From positions 186,001 to 250,000 of the forward strand of contig NZ_MTPW01000001.1 of NCBI RefSeq assembly GCF_002954765.1: a stretch of DNA of 64,000 bases, given 5' to 3'. Below, one piece after another: positions 19,373-31,089 of the stretch. The translations under genes were made by a program, and so were the position numbers. The notes under the pieces were generated by a model. That model made no database searches, was not told the origin of the DNA, and worked only from the letters and a program-made list of their open reading frames with translations. This DNA is from Nonlabens arenilitoris (GTDB taxonomy: Bacteria; Bacteroidota; Bacteroidia; Flavobacteriales; Flavobacteriaceae). Within the stretch, counting starts at the first letter, position 1, and every line of letters starts with the position of its first letter.

Positions 19373-22300
19373 TTAAAATGTTGCGTTTAAGCTAAAAGTT
19401 ACGGTTCTCGAGGTAGGATAGTTTCCAAAATCAAAACCTCTGATTGTATTTCGTTTTGCATTGTTTACACTACCACCACCGAAGTAACTTGCCTCAGGAT
19501 CTAAACCAGAGTAATCTGTAATTGTAAGTAAGTTTTGTGCACTTACAGAAAGTCTAAGACGCTCTAAACGGAACTTACTTAATAATTCTGACGGCACATT
19601 ATAACCTAACGCGACATTTTTAAGTCTTATATAACTACCATCTTCTACAAAACGAGAAGAAATTTCTCTATTACTATTATTACCTACACGTGGTACGTTT
19701 GTATTAGTATTAGTAGGTGTCCAGGCGTTATTAAAATTATCTACAGTAGTGTTAGCGTCACCATTTGCTAATTGAACATTAGTCAAGTTAAAAATATCTC
19801 CACCTTGAGAACCTTGGAAAAATATGCTTAAGTCAAAGTCTTTATAACTGAAGTTGTTAGTAAACCCAAAAGTATAATCTGGATTAGGGTTACCTATGGT
19901 AGTGCGATCATCTTCAGTAATATCTCCACTATTATCAATATCTCTAAATAACGGGTCTCCTGCTACACCACCGGCTAAGGTAGCTGTACCTGCAGGTAAA
20001 GCTCCACCTTGATAAACACCTGCATAATCATAGCCCCAGAAAAGACCAACTTCTTCTCCTACTCTTAAGATGGTACTTTGATCATGGCTAAAATAACTAG
20101 GTGTACCGTCTGCAAATACATCTGCATCATTTATTAAAGCAACTACCTTATTCTTATTAAATGAAATATTAAAATTAGTTGTCCAGGAGAAATTCTCATT
20201 ATTAATATTGCGTGACGTTAATGCTAGTTCAAAACCTTTATTATTAACTTCACCTAGATTAGTTAATATACCGTCATTTAAGTAACCAAAATATTCTGGA
20301 ATACCATTATTAGGCAATATGATATCTTTTGTATCAATGTTGTAATAATCTAGTGATAAAATGAATCTGTTCTTTAAAAGACCTAGGTCAAGACCTAAAT
20401 TAGTTTGATAAGAAGATTCCCATTTCAAATCTGGGTTTGCAGGTTGGTCAGGTGTCGCTGCGCTAACAGTCTCACCGTTACTTGACGCGTATAAAGACGC
20501 ATACTCTGCAAGTGATTGATATGCCGCAATAGATGGGTTACCTGTAACTCCATAACTAGCTCTAAGTTTTAAATTTGAAATTGCATTAACATCCTTTAAA
20601 AAATCTTCATTAGATACTTTCCACCCTATAGCTGCAGAAGGGAAAATTGCATACTTCTCATTTTTAGCAAAGTTAGACGCACCATCTCTTCTCACTGTTG
20701 CAGTAAAAAGATACTTATCATCCCAATCAAAATTTGCTCTACCGAATTGTGACTGAATTTCAGTTACAGATTTAGCAGAACTTGCCGGTAATAAAATGTT
20801 TGCTGAACCTAAATTGTAAAAAGAAAACGAATCTGAAAGGAAGTCGTTTCCAGCTGCCGAGAATGCCTCAGTTGTAGTTTTCTGATATGAAATACCACCT
20901 AGTAGAGTTAGTTTACCTTTTCCTATATCTCTCTTATAAGTTAAATAGTTCTCATTTAATATGCTTCTTTCTCTTGCATTGGTAATTGCTGCACGTCCAT
21001 TAACTGCTCCAGCAGTTACCTCAAGAATAGAAGGACTGAATGTTCCTCTTTTTAAAGTTTCACTACTTAAACCTAATGTCGTTTTAAACTCTAATCCATT
21101 TATAATCTCATAATTTGCATAAAAGTTTCCTCTAAAGTTATCTTCTTTAGTCTCGTCTATGCGTTCTGAAGCTATAGCAAAAGGATTATCTACTAGATCT
21201 CCTACCGTGTTTCCAGAATTATAAGTACCATCATCATTGAAAACAGGCTGATCTGGAGCATAACGCATCGCTAGAGAAATAACATCATCTCCACCACCAC
21301 CTATACCACCTAAACCTGTGGATTGTGTTGATATTCCATTTTTAGTACCTAAACTACCAAAAAGGTTCAAACCTAATTTAAGTTTATCATTAACCTGAGC
21401 GTCCACGTTAGATAAAAATGTAATTCTTTCAAAATCAGAGTTTATAACAATACCTTCTTGATCAAAATAATTTGCAGATGCATAAAAGTTAATTTTATCT
21501 GAACCACCAGAGAAAGAGAATTGATGTGTTTTAGTACTACCTGTCGTATAAATTAAATCTTGCCAATCGGTATTTGCAGGACCTTGAGGATAAGCTGTAG
21601 TATTACCATTATTTGCTCTAATTTGTGTCTGGTAAGCAGCAAATTGATCTGCATTTAATAGGTCTAATTCATTTGCCGTGTTTTGAATAGAGTAATTAGT
21701 ATTGTATTCAACAACCAATTTACCGTTTCTACCTTTTTTAGTTGTTACTAAAACAACACCATTAGAACCTCTTGAACCATATATAGCAGTTGCTGAGGCA
21801 TCCTTTAATATCTCCATAGACTCTATATCTGAAGCCTGTGGCATTGTAGCTCCCATAAAACCATCAACTACAATTAAAGGTGCACTACTTGCATTAATAG
21901 AAGTATTACCTCTAATCTGTATACTGATGGGCGCACCTGGCTCGCCACCATTATTAGACTGAACAACAACACCGGCTGCTCTACCTTGTAAAGCTTGCGC
22001 TGCATCTAGTACTGGAAATGCGCTTAATTCTTTGCTTGACACAGAAGAAACTGATCCTGTAATATCGCTTTTTTTCACTCCACCATAACCTACGACTACG
22101 ATTTGATCAAGTAATGCAAGGTCCTCTTTTAAAGTGACATTAATAACAGACTGATTATTTACTGGCACTTCCATAGTGGCATAACCTACATAACTATAAA
22201 TAATAGTTGCCGAATCAGGATTTGCGACACTTATAGAATAGTTACCATCTATATCAGTAGTAGTAGCACCTGAACTACCTTTAATAAGTACAGTCACTCC

Positions 22301-22432
22301 TAAAAGTGGCTCAGTTTGTTCATCAACAACCTTACCTGTAACCGTTGTTTGCGCATATGTAAACATCGCAAATAACATACAGCTTAAAAAGGTGCTGATA
22401 TTTAAAAACTTGTTGGGGTTAGTTTTTTGCAT
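19373..22432 (-). CDS. SusC/RagA-family TonB-dependent glycan transporter (first pair)
   Basis: A 1019-aa protein with a signal peptide (ending near TYAQ), a carboxypeptidase-like beta-sandwich (GKVVDEQTEPLLGVTVLIKG), a TonB box region (LLDQIVVVGYG), a plug domain (SMEILKDASATAIYGSRGSNGVV) and a long outer-membrane beta-barrel ending in FSLNATF. It is the first gene of the pair and is preceded by the terminator of the hybrid sensor gene. It imports oligosaccharides across the outer membrane using energy from TonB. The substrate is inferred only from neighbours. Confidence 0.96.
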   Translation of the reverse strand: MQKTNPNKFLNISTFLSCMLFAMFTYAQTTVTGKVVDEQTEPLLGVTVLIKGSSGATTTDIDGNYSISVANPDSATIIYSYVGYATMEVPVNNQSVINVTLKEDLALLDQIVVVGYGGVKKSDITGSVSSVSSKELSAFPVLDAAQALQGRAAGVVVQSNNGGEPGAPISIQIRGNTSINASSAPLIVVDGFMGATMPQASDIESMEILKDASATAIYGSRGSNGVVLVTTKKGRNGKLVVEYNTNYSIQNTANELDLLNADQFAAYQTQIRANNGNTTAYPQGPANTDWQDLIYTTGSTKTHQFSFSGGSDKINFYASANYFDQEGIVINSDFERITFLSNVDAQVNDKLKLGLNLFGSLGTKNGISTQSTGLGGIGGGGDDVISLAMRYAPDQPVFNDDGTYNSGNTVGDLVDNPFAIASERIDETKEDNFRGNFYANYEIINGLEFKTTLGLSSETLKRGTFSPSILEVTAGAVNGRAAITNARERSILNENYLTYKRDIGKGKLTLLGGISYQKTTTEAFSAAGNDFLSDSFSFYNLGSANILLPASSAKSVTEIQSQFGRANFDWDDKYLFTATVRRDGASNFAKNEKYAIFPSAAIGWKVSNEDFLKDVNAISNLKLRASYGVTGNPSIAAYQSLAEYASLYASSNGETVSAATPDQPANPDLKWESSYQTNLGLDLGLLKNRFILSLDYYNIDTKDIILPNNGIPEYFGYLNDGILTNLGEVNNKGFELALTSRNINNENFSWTTNFNISFNKNKVVALINDADVFADGTPSYFSHDQSTILRVGEEVGLFWGYDYAGVYQGGALPAGTATLAGGVAGDPLFRDIDNSGDITEDDRTTIGNPNPDYTFGFTNNFSYKDFDLSIFFQGSQGGDIFNLTNVQLANGDANTTVDNFNNAWTPTNTNTNVPRVGNNSNREISSRFVEDGSYIRLKNVALGYNVPSELLSKFRLERLRLSVSAQNLLTITDYSGLDPEASYFGGGSVNNAKRNTIRGFDFGNYPTSRTVTFSLNATF

Positions 22433-22580
22433 AAGAGTAAAAAATTAAGTAATTAGTTTTAAGTTATCATTCTGAGAAACCAGCTAAATCGTTTTCGAAT
22501 AATCAAATGAGATTATATTGATAATTCAGATTGTTAAAATTAGCTTAACATACACAACTAAAAATTCAAAAAAGGGTATA

Positions 22581-22612
22581 AAAAAATCCCGATTTCATTA
22601 AAATCGGGAGTT
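22581..22612 (-). terminator. Intrinsic terminator after the hybrid sensor gene
   Basis: On the minus strand CTCCCGATTT pairs with AAATCGGGA and is followed by seven T. Confidence 0.85.
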
Positions 22613-22640
22613 TCAAGAGGTTATTTGTTAAAATCAAATT

Positions 22641-25600
22641 CTAGACAGAGAATTTTTTAGAATAAACTGATGGAGTCTCACCATACACTTTTTGGAAGCA
22701 TTTACTAAAATATTTTGGGTTTCTAAAACCTACTTTGTAGCTAACTTCTGAAATATTAAGAGTACCTAGTTCTAATAGCTGAGCTGCTCTTTTCATTCTA
22801 AAATGTTGAATAAATTCATTAGGTGTAAAATTAGTCCATGCTTTTACTTTAATAAAAAGCATCGTTCTACTGACTCCTAGATCAGAACAAAATGTAGGTA
22901 TATCAAATTGATCATTAGATATATTATCCTCAACAATCTGAATTGCCTTTTTCATTAATTGATCATCTACAGAAGATACCGTAATCTCTTCAGGAGTAAA
23001 TAAATCATTTGAACCAAATTTCTCTTTTAGGCGATCTTTATAAATCAGCAGATTTTTAACACGTAACTGTAACTCATTAATATCAAATGGTTTACTTAAA
23101 TAATCATCTGCGCCACTTTCTAATCCTTCAAGTTTATAAATGAGTGATGATCGCGACGTCAATAGTACTACAGGTATATGACTGGTTCTTACATCTTTTT
23201 TAATCTTAGAACATAATTCAGTTCCTGCCATTTTAGGCATTACAACATCACTAACTATTATATCTGGATTATTATTTACTGCCATTTTAAAGGCATCTTC
23301 ACCGTTATCTGCTTCTATAACGTTGTAGGATCGTTTTAATAATTGTGCCATAAAAGATCGTAAGGAAGTATTGTCTTCTACAATCAATACAGTAGACCTG
23401 TCATCATCATTTGAAAAATCTAGATTTAAAGGTTCTTCAAGGATATGATGATTTTCTAATTGTTCAGTGTATTGACTCACGTCATCACTGAATTTGAAGT
23501 CCGTTATAATCTGTTGATCTGTTAAATGTTCTTTACCTAATATTAAGGTGACTAAAAACGACGAACCTTTATCAGGTGTACTATCCACTGTCACATCACC
23601 TTGATGTAATTGAACAATATTCTTCACAATATTTAGTCCTATACCAGTACCTTGATTATATATGCTAGCATTTTCTTTATGAGATTCTACCTCATAAAAA
23701 CGCTCAAAGACTTTCTCTTGTTTTTCATTTTCGATTCCTATACCGCTATCCTTGACCTTAATGTAGATATGTTGATCATCCTTACTAATCTTGATTTTAA
23801 TTTTTCCTCCTTTAGGTGTGAACTTAAAGGCATTTGAAATAAGATTAAAAAAGACTCTTTCTAGTTTATCACGGTCATAATATACTAGGATTTCATCATC
23901 GCTAGTTTTAAAATCATAATCGTATTCTCCTAGTTTTGCGTGCTCTTTAAAACTTAAATAAATTTCTTTTAAAAACTTAACGATATTACCTTCAGCGGCT
24001 TGTAATTCAAATTGATTTTTTTCTAGTTTTCTAAAATCCATCAATCTATTAATTAACTGTAACAGTTGCTGGGCATTACTTTCTATTATGAGCAGCTTTT
24101 TATACATTTTATTACTGCCTTTATAATCAGACAGTAATTGCTGTAATGGACCTAAAATTAAGGTGAGTGGCGTTCTAAACTCATGTGAGATATTAGTAAA
24201 AAATTGGAGTTTGGCCTCATTAATACCTCTATTGCGTTGAAGTTGAATTTGTTCAAATTTTAATTCTTCTTGTAAACGGGTTCTAGATTTAAGAATACTC
24301 AGTAATATATAAGCGGTAATGGATAATAGTAGTGCATATAAAATAAACGCCCACCAGCTATACCAGGGCGCTGGTTTTGCCTGAATACTTAAGGTAGTTA
24401 TCTCGCTTTTAATACCATCACCGTTGACGCCACGTACTTCAAAGGTATAATCGCCCGCATTTTGAATGGCATAAGTAGCTTTATTTTCTACGGTCGTATT
24501 CCATTCCTTTTCTATACCGTTTAATCTATATTCATAGGTCTTACTAGTTAAATTATGATAACTAGGCATGGTAAATTCAATTGTAAAGTTGCGTTGATTG
24601 TGACCTATTTTTAACGCTTTCGCGAAAGCGATATTTTCAACCTCATCTTTACTATCATTATACTTAAGAACATCATCACCTGTTGTTCTAAAATTTGTAA
24701 TGAGCACACCTGGCGCATAAGTATCAGTACGAATTTTTGTTGTATTAAATGATGATATACCTGATACACTACCGAAAACTAATTGATCCTGTGGAAGTCT
24801 CAATACCGCATTATCGCTAAACTCGTTACCGACTAGTCCATCTTTTTGCTGGTTAAGTGATAAAATTTGAAGGTTATCTTTATTTAGCTTTAAAATACCT
24901 TGATTACTACTCATCCACAGCATTCCATTGCCGTCTTCTATAATCGCATGAATGGTAGTTATTTCCTTATCTGCCCATTGTAATGGAACTTTTTTAAATT
25001 GATTATTTTCTTTCTTAAATAAACCTTGAGACTTAGTTCCAGCCCATATGGTGTTTTTACTATCCTCAAAAAGATGTAAAACATCATAACCTGCATCTTG
25101 ATCTTTATCAAATAGAAAATTTATGATTTGATTATTTTTATCAACTCTATTCAAACCATTTTGTGTTCCTACCCAAAGGGCACCTTGATTGTCAAAAATT
25201 AATGTTCGTACTAAATCACTAGTAAGCCCATCTTCACGATTTAAAATTGTTACTGCACCAGTCGCGTCCTGTGAAACAACACCTTTACCAAAAGTCCCAT
25301 AGTAAAAATGATTTCCAGATTTTAATATAGAATAGATACCTATGTCTTTGAGGATACTAGTTAATGGACTCTTTAGAAATTGTTTTGTATCTACATTATA
25401 TAATTCAGCACCGTTACTAAAAGTCCCTATATATAAAAGATTTTTATCCAGATACAAGGCTTTAATATTATCTTCTAGGAGATTGCTGTTGTCACTAGTT
25501 AAGTATGTAAAATCTTTAGTATTTAAATTCAATACATTGATCCCACCTTGCTCTGTCCCTATAAAAAGCTGATTATCTTTTGATTGTATTGAGCTAACGA

Positions 25601-26654
25601 CAGGATAGTTCAAGCCTTTGCTAGTTCCGTTTTGCACATAGTTTTGGAAATTACTGTTTGCCTCATTCCAGATGTTTGCACCACCATAATACGTACCTAC
25701 CCATATGGAACCACTAGCATCTTCATAAAGCGCTTTTACAGAGTTTTTTTCGAGACTATAGGGATCATTAATGTTATTAGTGAGATGGCTTAACTGTCCT
25801 TTATTATATATGTATATTCCGTTATAACTTCCTATCCATAGCCTATCATCTTTATCTAATCGTAGTTTACGTATATCATCAATTTTTGAATATTCATTAA
25901 TTTCAAAAGACTGTAACTCTTTAGATAATCTATCATAGACTAGAACTCCAGATGATTTTGTACCTATGAAATATCTGTTTTTACCAGCTGGTACGATATC
26001 AGTAATATCATCATTTTGATAAGATTTAAACCTAGAAACTTCATAGTCCCCAGCAATTTGTTCTTTTTGAACTGCCCATAATCCTAGATTAGTACCTATT
26101 AAATAAGACTTAGGTGAGAGCTCTATAACACTGTAAACAACAACCTCTTGTTGTACGGAGGCAAAAATCTCGTTGTAATAAGTACCATTTTTAGGATTAT
26201 AAATAGAGAGTCCTTTAGAAGTCCCTATCCACATATTGCCATCACTAGTAGCATATACCTCTTGCACGATGTTACTGGCTAGCGAGTTTTTATCGCTGGT
26301 TTTTAAAAAACGTGTAAAGGTATCGGTCTTAGGATTATATCTATTAAGTCCATTATAAGTACCTATCCAGATCTGTCCATTTTGATCTTTTTCTAGAGAT
26401 AAAATATCACTACTACTTAAGGAATTAATATTCTCACCATCAGACTTAAAAACAGTAATTTTATGTCCATCATATACATTAAGACCATCACGTGTTCCTA
26501 TCCACATTTGCCCTAGTTCATCTTGTTCAATAGCTATAGCGCTACTTTGTGAAAGGCCATGAGTTGTGGAGAGATGCTGAAATTGAAAACTGTTGACCTG
26601 TGCAGTCCCAACAATTGATATTAATAAAAGAAGTATGATCGAAATTCTATGCAT
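22641..26654 (-). CDS. Hybrid two-component system sensor/regulator (HTCS)
   Basis: A 1337-aa one-protein two-component system. After a signal peptide come about 14 beta-propeller repeats ([26 protein letters not shown]), a Y_Y_Y domain, one transmembrane helix ([19 protein letters not shown]), a histidine kinase with His824 in NISHEFRTP, an ATPase domain, a receiver with Asp1136 in SDVVMPK, and a C-terminal AraC-type DNA-binding domain. HTCS proteins bind a glycan breakdown product in the periplasm and activate the adjacent locus. It lies upstream of the first SusC/SusD pair, the likely target. A dispersed palindrome encodes IAFAKAL just before the Y_Y_Y domain. Confidence 0.95.
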   Translation of the reverse strand: MHRISIILLLLISIVGTAQVNSFQFQHLSTTHGLSQSSAIAIEQDELGQMWIGTRDGLNVYDGHKITVFKSDGENINSLSSSDILSLEKDQNGQIWIGTYNGLNRYNPKTDTFTRFLKTSDKNSLASNIVQEVYATSDGNMWIGTSKGLSIYNPKNGTYYNEIFASVQQEVVVYSVIELSPKSYLIGTNLGLWAVQKEQIAGDYEVSRFKSYQNDDITDIVPAGKNRYFIGTKSSGVLVYDRLSKELQSFEINEYSKIDDIRKLRLDKDDRLWIGSYNGIYIYNKGQLSHLTNNINDPYSLEKNSVKALYEDASGSIWVGTYYGGANIWNEANSNFQNYVQNGTSKGLNYPVVSSIQSKDNQLFIGTEQGGINVLNLNTKDFTYLTSDNSNLLEDNIKALYLDKNLLYIGTFSNGAELYNVDTKQFLKSPLTSILKDIGIYSILKSGNHFYYGTFGKGVVSQDATGAVTILNREDGLTSDLVRTLIFDNQGALWVGTQNGLNRVDKNNQIINFLFDKDQDAGYDVLHLFEDSKNTIWAGTKSQGLFKKENNQFKKVPLQWADKEITTIHAIIEDGNGMLWMSSNQGILKLNKDNLQILSLNQQKDGLVGNEFSDNAVLRLPQDQLVFGSVSGISSFNTTKIRTDTYAPGVLITNFRTTGDDVLKYNDSKDEVENIAFAKALKIGHNQRNFTIEFTMPSYHNLTSKTYEYRLNGIEKEWNTTVENKATYAIQNAGDYTFEVRGVNGDGIKSEITTLSIQAKPAPWYSWWAFILYALLLSITAYILLSILKSRTRLQEELKFEQIQLQRNRGINEAKLQFFTNISHEFRTPLTLILGPLQQLLSDYKGSNKMYKKLLIIESNAQQLLQLINRLMDFRKLEKNQFELQAAEGNIVKFLKEIYLSFKEHAKLGEYDYDFKTSDDEILVYYDRDKLERVFFNLISNAFKFTPKGGKIKIKISKDDQHIYIKVKDSGIGIENEKQEKVFERFYEVESHKENASIYNQGTGIGLNIVKNIVQLHQGDVTVDSTPDKGSSFLVTLILGKEHLTDQQIITDFKFSDDVSQYTEQLENHHILEEPLNLDFSNDDDRSTVLIVEDNTSLRSFMAQLLKRSYNVIEADNGEDAFKMAVNNNPDIIVSDVVMPKMAGTELCSKIKKDVRTSHIPVVLLTSRSSLIYKLEGLESGADDYLSKPFDINELQLRVKNLLIYKDRLKEKFGSNDLFTPEEITVSSVDDQLMKKAIQIVEDNISNDQFDIPTFCSDLGVSRTMLFIKVKAWTNFTPNEFIQHFRMKRAAQLLELGTLNISEVSYKVGFRNPKYFSKCFQKVYGETPSVYSKKFSV
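24615..24630. repeat. Dispersed palindrome, copy 5 (exact)
   Basis: An exact copy inside the HTCS gene, read as AFAKA. Confidence 0.9.
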
Positions 26655-27288
26655 AAATCAAAAAAACTTTTGGGCTTAAATGTAGTTAATATGATTGATT
26701 ATAGCCACTTTATGAACTACTAGTAAAACCATACTTTTATATTGTCGCTCAATTAATTTGCTATTTAACTGATAGTCACATCGTGACATTATCTTATATA
26801 AAGCTTAAATATCTTTTTCATACTTACTAGCTGTTCATATAATACTGTATAATTAGTAATTTAATAAGGTTATGTACCTATAACAATAGTCCGATTGTCT
26901 GGGCTTCTAAAAAAAGATCTTGATTTATTCAATGGATTATAATCACTTTAAGTTAATCCATTTGTGCATAAGGATAACACTTCATAAATCCCTTATATCT
27001 TATAAAAGTATCCATCTAATAGTAATCACCAGTACAGCAATAGGGATATTATTATTCATATAAAAGTCTATTTAATGAAGAAAATCACTCCACACTATTT
27101 CACTCCTTAATACCACTTAAAGCAGTTAACACAGGCTGATTTAACTAATAAATCTATGTAAATCAATAATTTGTACTCTTTTCTCCCTATTCTGAATTAT
27201 TCCCATGACATAATTAGAAAGTTATAGAAGATAATTTCCCATATTTGGTCAACCAATTTTGAAAGATTCTAAAAAAACAAACCTAATT
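26655..27288. other. Long divergent regulatory region
   Basis: A 634-bp gap between the HTCS gene and the SDR-uxuA operon. It is very AT-rich. It holds inverted repeats GTCAC-ATC-GTGAC (26775-26787) and TGGATTA with TAATCCA (26933-26960), and the FadR-type operator at 27245-27256. No open frame of note and no RNA gene was recognised. Confidence 0.5.
27245..27256. promoter_or_regulatory. FadR/UxuR-type operator before the SDR-uxuA-kduI operon
   Basis: TTGGTCAACCAA shares the TTGGTnnACCAA core with the sites at 12910 and 49513. It is 33 nt before the start codon and directly follows CATATTTGG, a possible -7 box. Confidence 0.6.
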
Positions 27289-28116
27289 ATGGCAAAAACT
27301 ATAGTTTTAACAGGTGCCGGCGGCGTTTTGTGCAGCACCATGGCAATTGCGCTTGCAAAACAAGGTCATCAAATTGCAGTATTAGATTTGAGAAAAGAAG
27401 CAGCAGTTGCTGTTGCCCAAAATATTAACGACAACGGTGGAAATGCCATAGGTGTAGCGGCAAATGTATTAGAGAAAGAATCTCTTAAAACTGCAAAGCA
27501 AGAAATCAATTCCAAATATGGAAAAGTTGACATATTAATTAATGGCGCAGGTGGTAACCATCCTAAAGGAACAACCAGCAATCCATTTTTTGAAATAGAA
27601 GATCTAGATAATCAAACTGATGATTTTAAGACTTTTTTTGATTTAGATCCCAAAGGAATCGAGTTCACATTCAACCTTAACTTTCTAGGTACACTAATAC
27701 CTACTCAAGTCTTTGCAGTAGATATGATAGGTCGTGATGGTTGTAGCGTGCTCAATATTTCATCTATGAATGCATTTACGCCATTAACTAAAATCCCAGC
27801 ATACAGCGGTGCAAAAGCTGCTGTTTCTAATTTTACACAATGGCTAGCCGTACATTTTTCTAAAGTAGGTATACGTGTTAATGCAATCGCACCAGGATTT
27901 TTCCTTACTGATCAAAATCGTGCGTTGTTGACTAATGAAGATGGATCTGCAACGCCTCGTGGTAAGCAAATTATCGATCAGACGCCTATGGGACGTTACG
28001 GCATGCCAGACGATCTAATAAGTACAGTGAACTGGTTATGTGATGATGGCGCCGCTTTTATCACAGGAATTGTGGTCCCTATAGATGGTGGATTCAGTGC
28101 TTATAGTGGTGTTTAA
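27289..28116 (+). CDS. SDR-family oxidoreductase, likely fructuronate reductase
   Basis: The ATG at 27289 (MAKTIVLTGAGGV) is preferred over an upstream TTG, because it places the TGAGGV nucleotide-binding loop at the normal position. At 275 aa it has NGAGG, a catalytic serine in NISSMNA and YSGAK. It is longer than the KduD-type SDR through an insert near residues 95-115. Its neighbour is UxuA, so it probably reduces D-fructuronate to D-mannonate in place of the classical UxuB. That role is inferred from context. A FadR-type operator sits just upstream. Confidence 0.85.
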   Translation: MAKTIVLTGAGGVLCSTMAIALAKQGHQIAVLDLRKEAAVAVAQNINDNGGNAIGVAANVLEKESLKTAKQEINSKYGKVDILINGAGGNHPKGTTSNPFFEIEDLDNQTDDFKTFFDLDPKGIEFTFNLNFLGTLIPTQVFAVDMIGRDGCSVLNISSMNAFTPLTKIPAYSGAKAAVSNFTQWLAVHFSKVGIRVNAIAPGFFLTDQNRALLTNEDGSATPRGKQIIDQTPMGRYGMPDDLISTVNWLCDDGAAFITGIVVPIDGGFSAYSGV

Positions 28117-28145
28117 TTTATAATAGTAAGTGAGTTTTTTTGTCT

Positions 28146-28161
28146 CGCTTTCGCGAAAGCG
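28146..28161. repeat. Dispersed palindrome, copy 6 (exact)
   Basis: An exact copy in the 104-bp gap between the SDR gene and uxuA. Confidence 0.9.
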
Positions 28162-28220
28162 TAATAAAAAGAAGTTAATATCACATTTATTGTGGTAAGA
28201 CAGTGTAATAACAATAAAAA

Positions 28221-29405
28221 ATGAGTCTAGAACAAACATGGAGATGGTACGGACCTAACGATCCTGTTTCACTTAACGATATCAAACAAGCTGGCGCTAC
28301 TGGTATAGTAAGTGCCCTACATCACATACCCAATGGACAAGAATGGCCTGTTGATGAAATAATAACTCGTAAAAATGAAATAGAAGCCGCAGGATTATCA
28401 TGGTCTGTTGTAGAAAGTGTACCTATTCATGAGAATATCAAAACAAAGTCTGGAGATTATCAAACCTACATCCATAATTATAAAAACACACTCATTAATT
28501 TAGGTCAGTGTGGTATAGATATCGTGTGCTATAATTTTATGCCAGTGCTAGATTGGACACGTACTAATCTAGATTATGAAGTATCTGACGGTTCTATGGC
28601 ATTACGTTTTGAAGCGGCAGCATTTGCAGCTTTTGAGTTGTATTTATTGAAAAGACCTGGAGCTGAGAATGATTATACGACCATACAAAAACAAGACGCA
28701 GCAAACTATTTAAAAAATGCAAGTGTAGCAGATCAAGAAAAACTAGTGCGCAATATTATTGCTGGTTTACCAGGTGCAGAAGAAGGTTATACACTAGAAG
28801 AATTCAATACTATTCTAGCTACTTATAAAAACATAGGACCGACAGAATTAAAACAAAACCTCTTTTATTTCTTATCTGAGATTATCCCAACAGCTGAGAA
28901 AGCTGGCGTTTTAATGTGCATCCATCCAGATGATCCACCTTTTCCTATTCTAGGTTTACCACGTGTGGTAAGTACAGAGCAGGACATCATTAATTTATAT
29001 ACCGCAGTAGATAGTCCTAATAATGGATTGACGTTTTGTACTGGATCATTCGGTGTGCGAGCAGATAATGATCTCTCTGGTATGGTAGAGCGATTAGGCT
29101 CTCGTATTCATTTTATTCATTTAAGAGCCACAAAACGTGATGAATTTGGTAATTTTCATGAGGCAGATCATCTCGATGGTGATGTGGATATGTATACAGT
29201 TATGAAGGCTCTAGTTATAGAACAAGAAAAACGCAAAAAAGCAGGACGTAAAGATACACGCATGCCATTCCGTCCAGACCACGGTCATAAAATGCTAGAT
29301 GATTTGAATAAAAAAACTAATCCAGGTTACTCTGGTATAGGCCGCTTGCGTGGTCTAGCAGAATTGAGAGGACTCGAATTAGGGATAAGAAGATCACTAG
29401 CTTAA
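28221..29405 (+). CDS. uxuA: Mannonate dehydratase
   Basis: A 394-aa cytoplasmic protein of the usual UxuA length. The N-terminal [18 protein letters not shown] and [12 protein letters not shown] are family hallmarks. Metal and substrate residues appear in [34 protein letters not shown] and the C-terminal FRPDHGH. It converts D-mannonate to KDG. It lies between the likely fructuronate reductase and KduI in a uronate operon, which agrees with the call. Confidence 0.96.
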   Translation: MSLEQTWRWYGPNDPVSLNDIKQAGATGIVSALHHIPNGQEWPVDEIITRKNEIEAAGLSWSVVESVPIHENIKTKSGDYQTYIHNYKNTLINLGQCGIDIVCYNFMPVLDWTRTNLDYEVSDGSMALRFEAAAFAAFELYLLKRPGAENDYTTIQKQDAANYLKNASVADQEKLVRNIIAGLPGAEEGYTLEEFNTILATYKNIGPTELKQNLFYFLSEIIPTAEKAGVLMCIHPDDPPFPILGLPRVVSTEQDIINLYTAVDSPNNGLTFCTGSFGVRADNDLSGMVERLGSRIHFIHLRATKRDEFGNFHEADHLDGDVDMYTVMKALVIEQEKRKKAGRKDTRMPFRPDHGHKMLDDLNKKTNPGYSGIGRLRGLAELRGLELGIRRSLA

Positions 29406-29454
29406 CAATAATAACTAACGGCTTGATATATTACTCAAGCATAAAACATACATC

Positions 29455-30294
29455 ATGTCTACAAAATTTGAAACACGTTATGCAAATAGCCCAGAAACGG
29501 TAAAAACATATAACACAACTCAATTAAGAGATAAATTTTTAATTGATAAACCTATGGTAGCAGGTGAAATCAATCTAGTATACACACATTATGACCGTTA
29601 TATCGCTGGTGGTGCAGTACCTACTCTACCATTAAAGCTAGAGTCTATTGCCCCATTAAAGTCCGAAAACTTTCTGGACCGTCGCGAGATGGGAATTATT
29701 AATGTTGGTGCCGCTGGCAAAATAGAAGTAGATGGAACAACCTATGAACTTGCTCATAAAGACGCTTTATACATAGGAATGGGTGCAAAAAACGTGGTAT
29801 TCCATAGTGTGAATAATAGTGATCCAGCAAAATTCTATATTAATTCTGCTCCAGCACACGCTTCTTATCCTACTCAAAAAACTAGTCTTGCCGAGGCTAA
29901 TAAAATAGAATTAGGAAGTTTAGAAACGGCAAATCATAGAACCGTTTCTCAAATGATTATAGGTGGAATCATCACTACATGTCAACTACAAATGGGAATG
30001 ACAGAACTTAAAGTAGGTAGTGTATGGAACACCATGCCTGCGCACGTCCATGATCGTAGAATGGAAGTTTACTTTTATCTAGATGTACCACAAGATCAAG
30101 CCGTGTGTCACTTTATGGGACAACCTCAAGAAACACGTCATATATGGATACATAACCATCAGGCAGTAATTTCTCCACCATGGTCTATTCACTCAGGTTC
30201 TGGAACTTCTAACTATACCTTTATATGGGGAATGGCTGGAGAGAATCTGGATTATAATGATATGGACGTTGCAAAAATTACAGACCTTAAATAA
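29455..30294 (+). CDS. kduI: 5-keto-4-deoxyuronate isomerase
   Basis: A 279-aa bicupin of the KduI family. HVHDRRMEVYFYLDVP holds metal ligands, and HNHQAVISPPWSIHSG holds further histidines. It isomerises 5-keto-4-deoxyuronate (formed spontaneously from unsaturated uronates released by GH88) to 2,5-diketo-3-deoxygluconate. The next gene, 6 nt on, is the partner reductase KduD. Confidence 0.96.
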   Translation: MSTKFETRYANSPETVKTYNTTQLRDKFLIDKPMVAGEINLVYTHYDRYIAGGAVPTLPLKLESIAPLKSENFLDRREMGIINVGAAGKIEVDGTTYELAHKDALYIGMGAKNVVFHSVNNSDPAKFYINSAPAHASYPTQKTSLAEANKIELGSLETANHRTVSQMIIGGIITTCQLQMGMTELKVGSVWNTMPAHVHDRRMEVYFYLDVPQDQAVCHFMGQPQETRHIWIHNHQAVISPPWSIHSGSGTSNYTFIWGMAGENLDYNDMDVAKITDLK

Positions 30295-30300
30295 ATAGCT

Positions 30301-31089
30301 ATGAATCTATTTGATATTAAAGGTAAAATAGCACTGATTACCGGTAGTACACACGGGCTAGGTATGTCTATGGCACATGGATTAGGACTTGCTGGAGCTA
30401 CTATTATAGTAAATGGAAATTCATCACAGCAAAAAATAGATGATGCCGTTGCGCATTATAAAGAAGCTGGAATCAATGCTGTAGGTTACAAATTTAATGT
30501 CTCTGATGAAAAAGCCGTTATTACCGCCATTAGTAAAATAGAATCTGAAGTAGGTCCTATAGATATTCTTATCAATAATGCTGGGATCATTAAAAGAGTT
30601 CCACTAGTAGATATGGATGTGGAAGAGTTCAAACAAGTTGTGAACATTGATTTAGTGAGCCCTTTCATTGTTTCTAAGCACGTTGTAAAAGGCATGATGG
30701 AACGTAAAGCTGGCAAGATCATCAACATTTGTTCTATGATGAGTCAGCTAGGTAGAAATACCGTAGGTGCTTATGCTGCTGCAAAAGGTGGACTGGTCAT
30801 GCTTACTAAAAACATGGCTACAGAATGGGCTAAACATAATATCCAAGTTAACGGAATAGGCCCAGGATATTTTGCCACAACACAAACCGCACCTATACGT
30901 GTAGATGGTCATCCATTTAATGACTTTATCGTCAACCGCACGCCAGCAGCAAAATGGGGTGATCCAGATGATCTTGCAGGTGCAGCAATTTTTCTATCTT
31001 CAAAAGCAAGTGATTTTGTAAACGGTCATATTTTATATGTAGATGGTGGTATTCTTGCCACTATAGGTAAACCATCAAACGAAGATTAA
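30301..31089 (+). CDS. kduD: KduD-type SDR, 2,5-diketo-3-deoxygluconate reductase (gluconate 5-dehydrogenase-like)
   Basis: A 262-aa SDR with the TGSTHGLG nucleotide-binding loop, NNAG, a catalytic serine in NICSMMS and YAAAK. It is directly downstream of kduI, which favours the KduD role of reducing 2,5-diketo-3-deoxygluconate to KDG. Close homologues are annotated as gluconate 5-dehydrogenase, so the exact substrate is not certain. Its stop codon abuts the next start (TAAATG). Confidence 0.88.
   Translation: MNLFDIKGKIALITGSTHGLGMSMAHGLGLAGATIIVNGNSSQQKIDDAVAHYKEAGINAVGYKFNVSDEKAVITAISKIESEVGPIDILINNAGIIKRVPLVDMDVEEFKQVVNIDLVSPFIVSKHVVKGMMERKAGKIINICSMMSQLGRNTVGAYAAAKGGLVMLTKNMATEWAKHNIQVNGIGPGYFATTQTAPIRVDGHPFNDFIVNRTPAAKWGDPDDLAGAAIFLSSKASDFVNGHILYVDGGILATIGKPSNED

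Noticed and set aside
28036..28239. 67-codon minus-strand frame containing RFRESE
   Set aside because: Its apparent motif comes only from the intergenic palindrome copy, and it is antisense to the SDR end.
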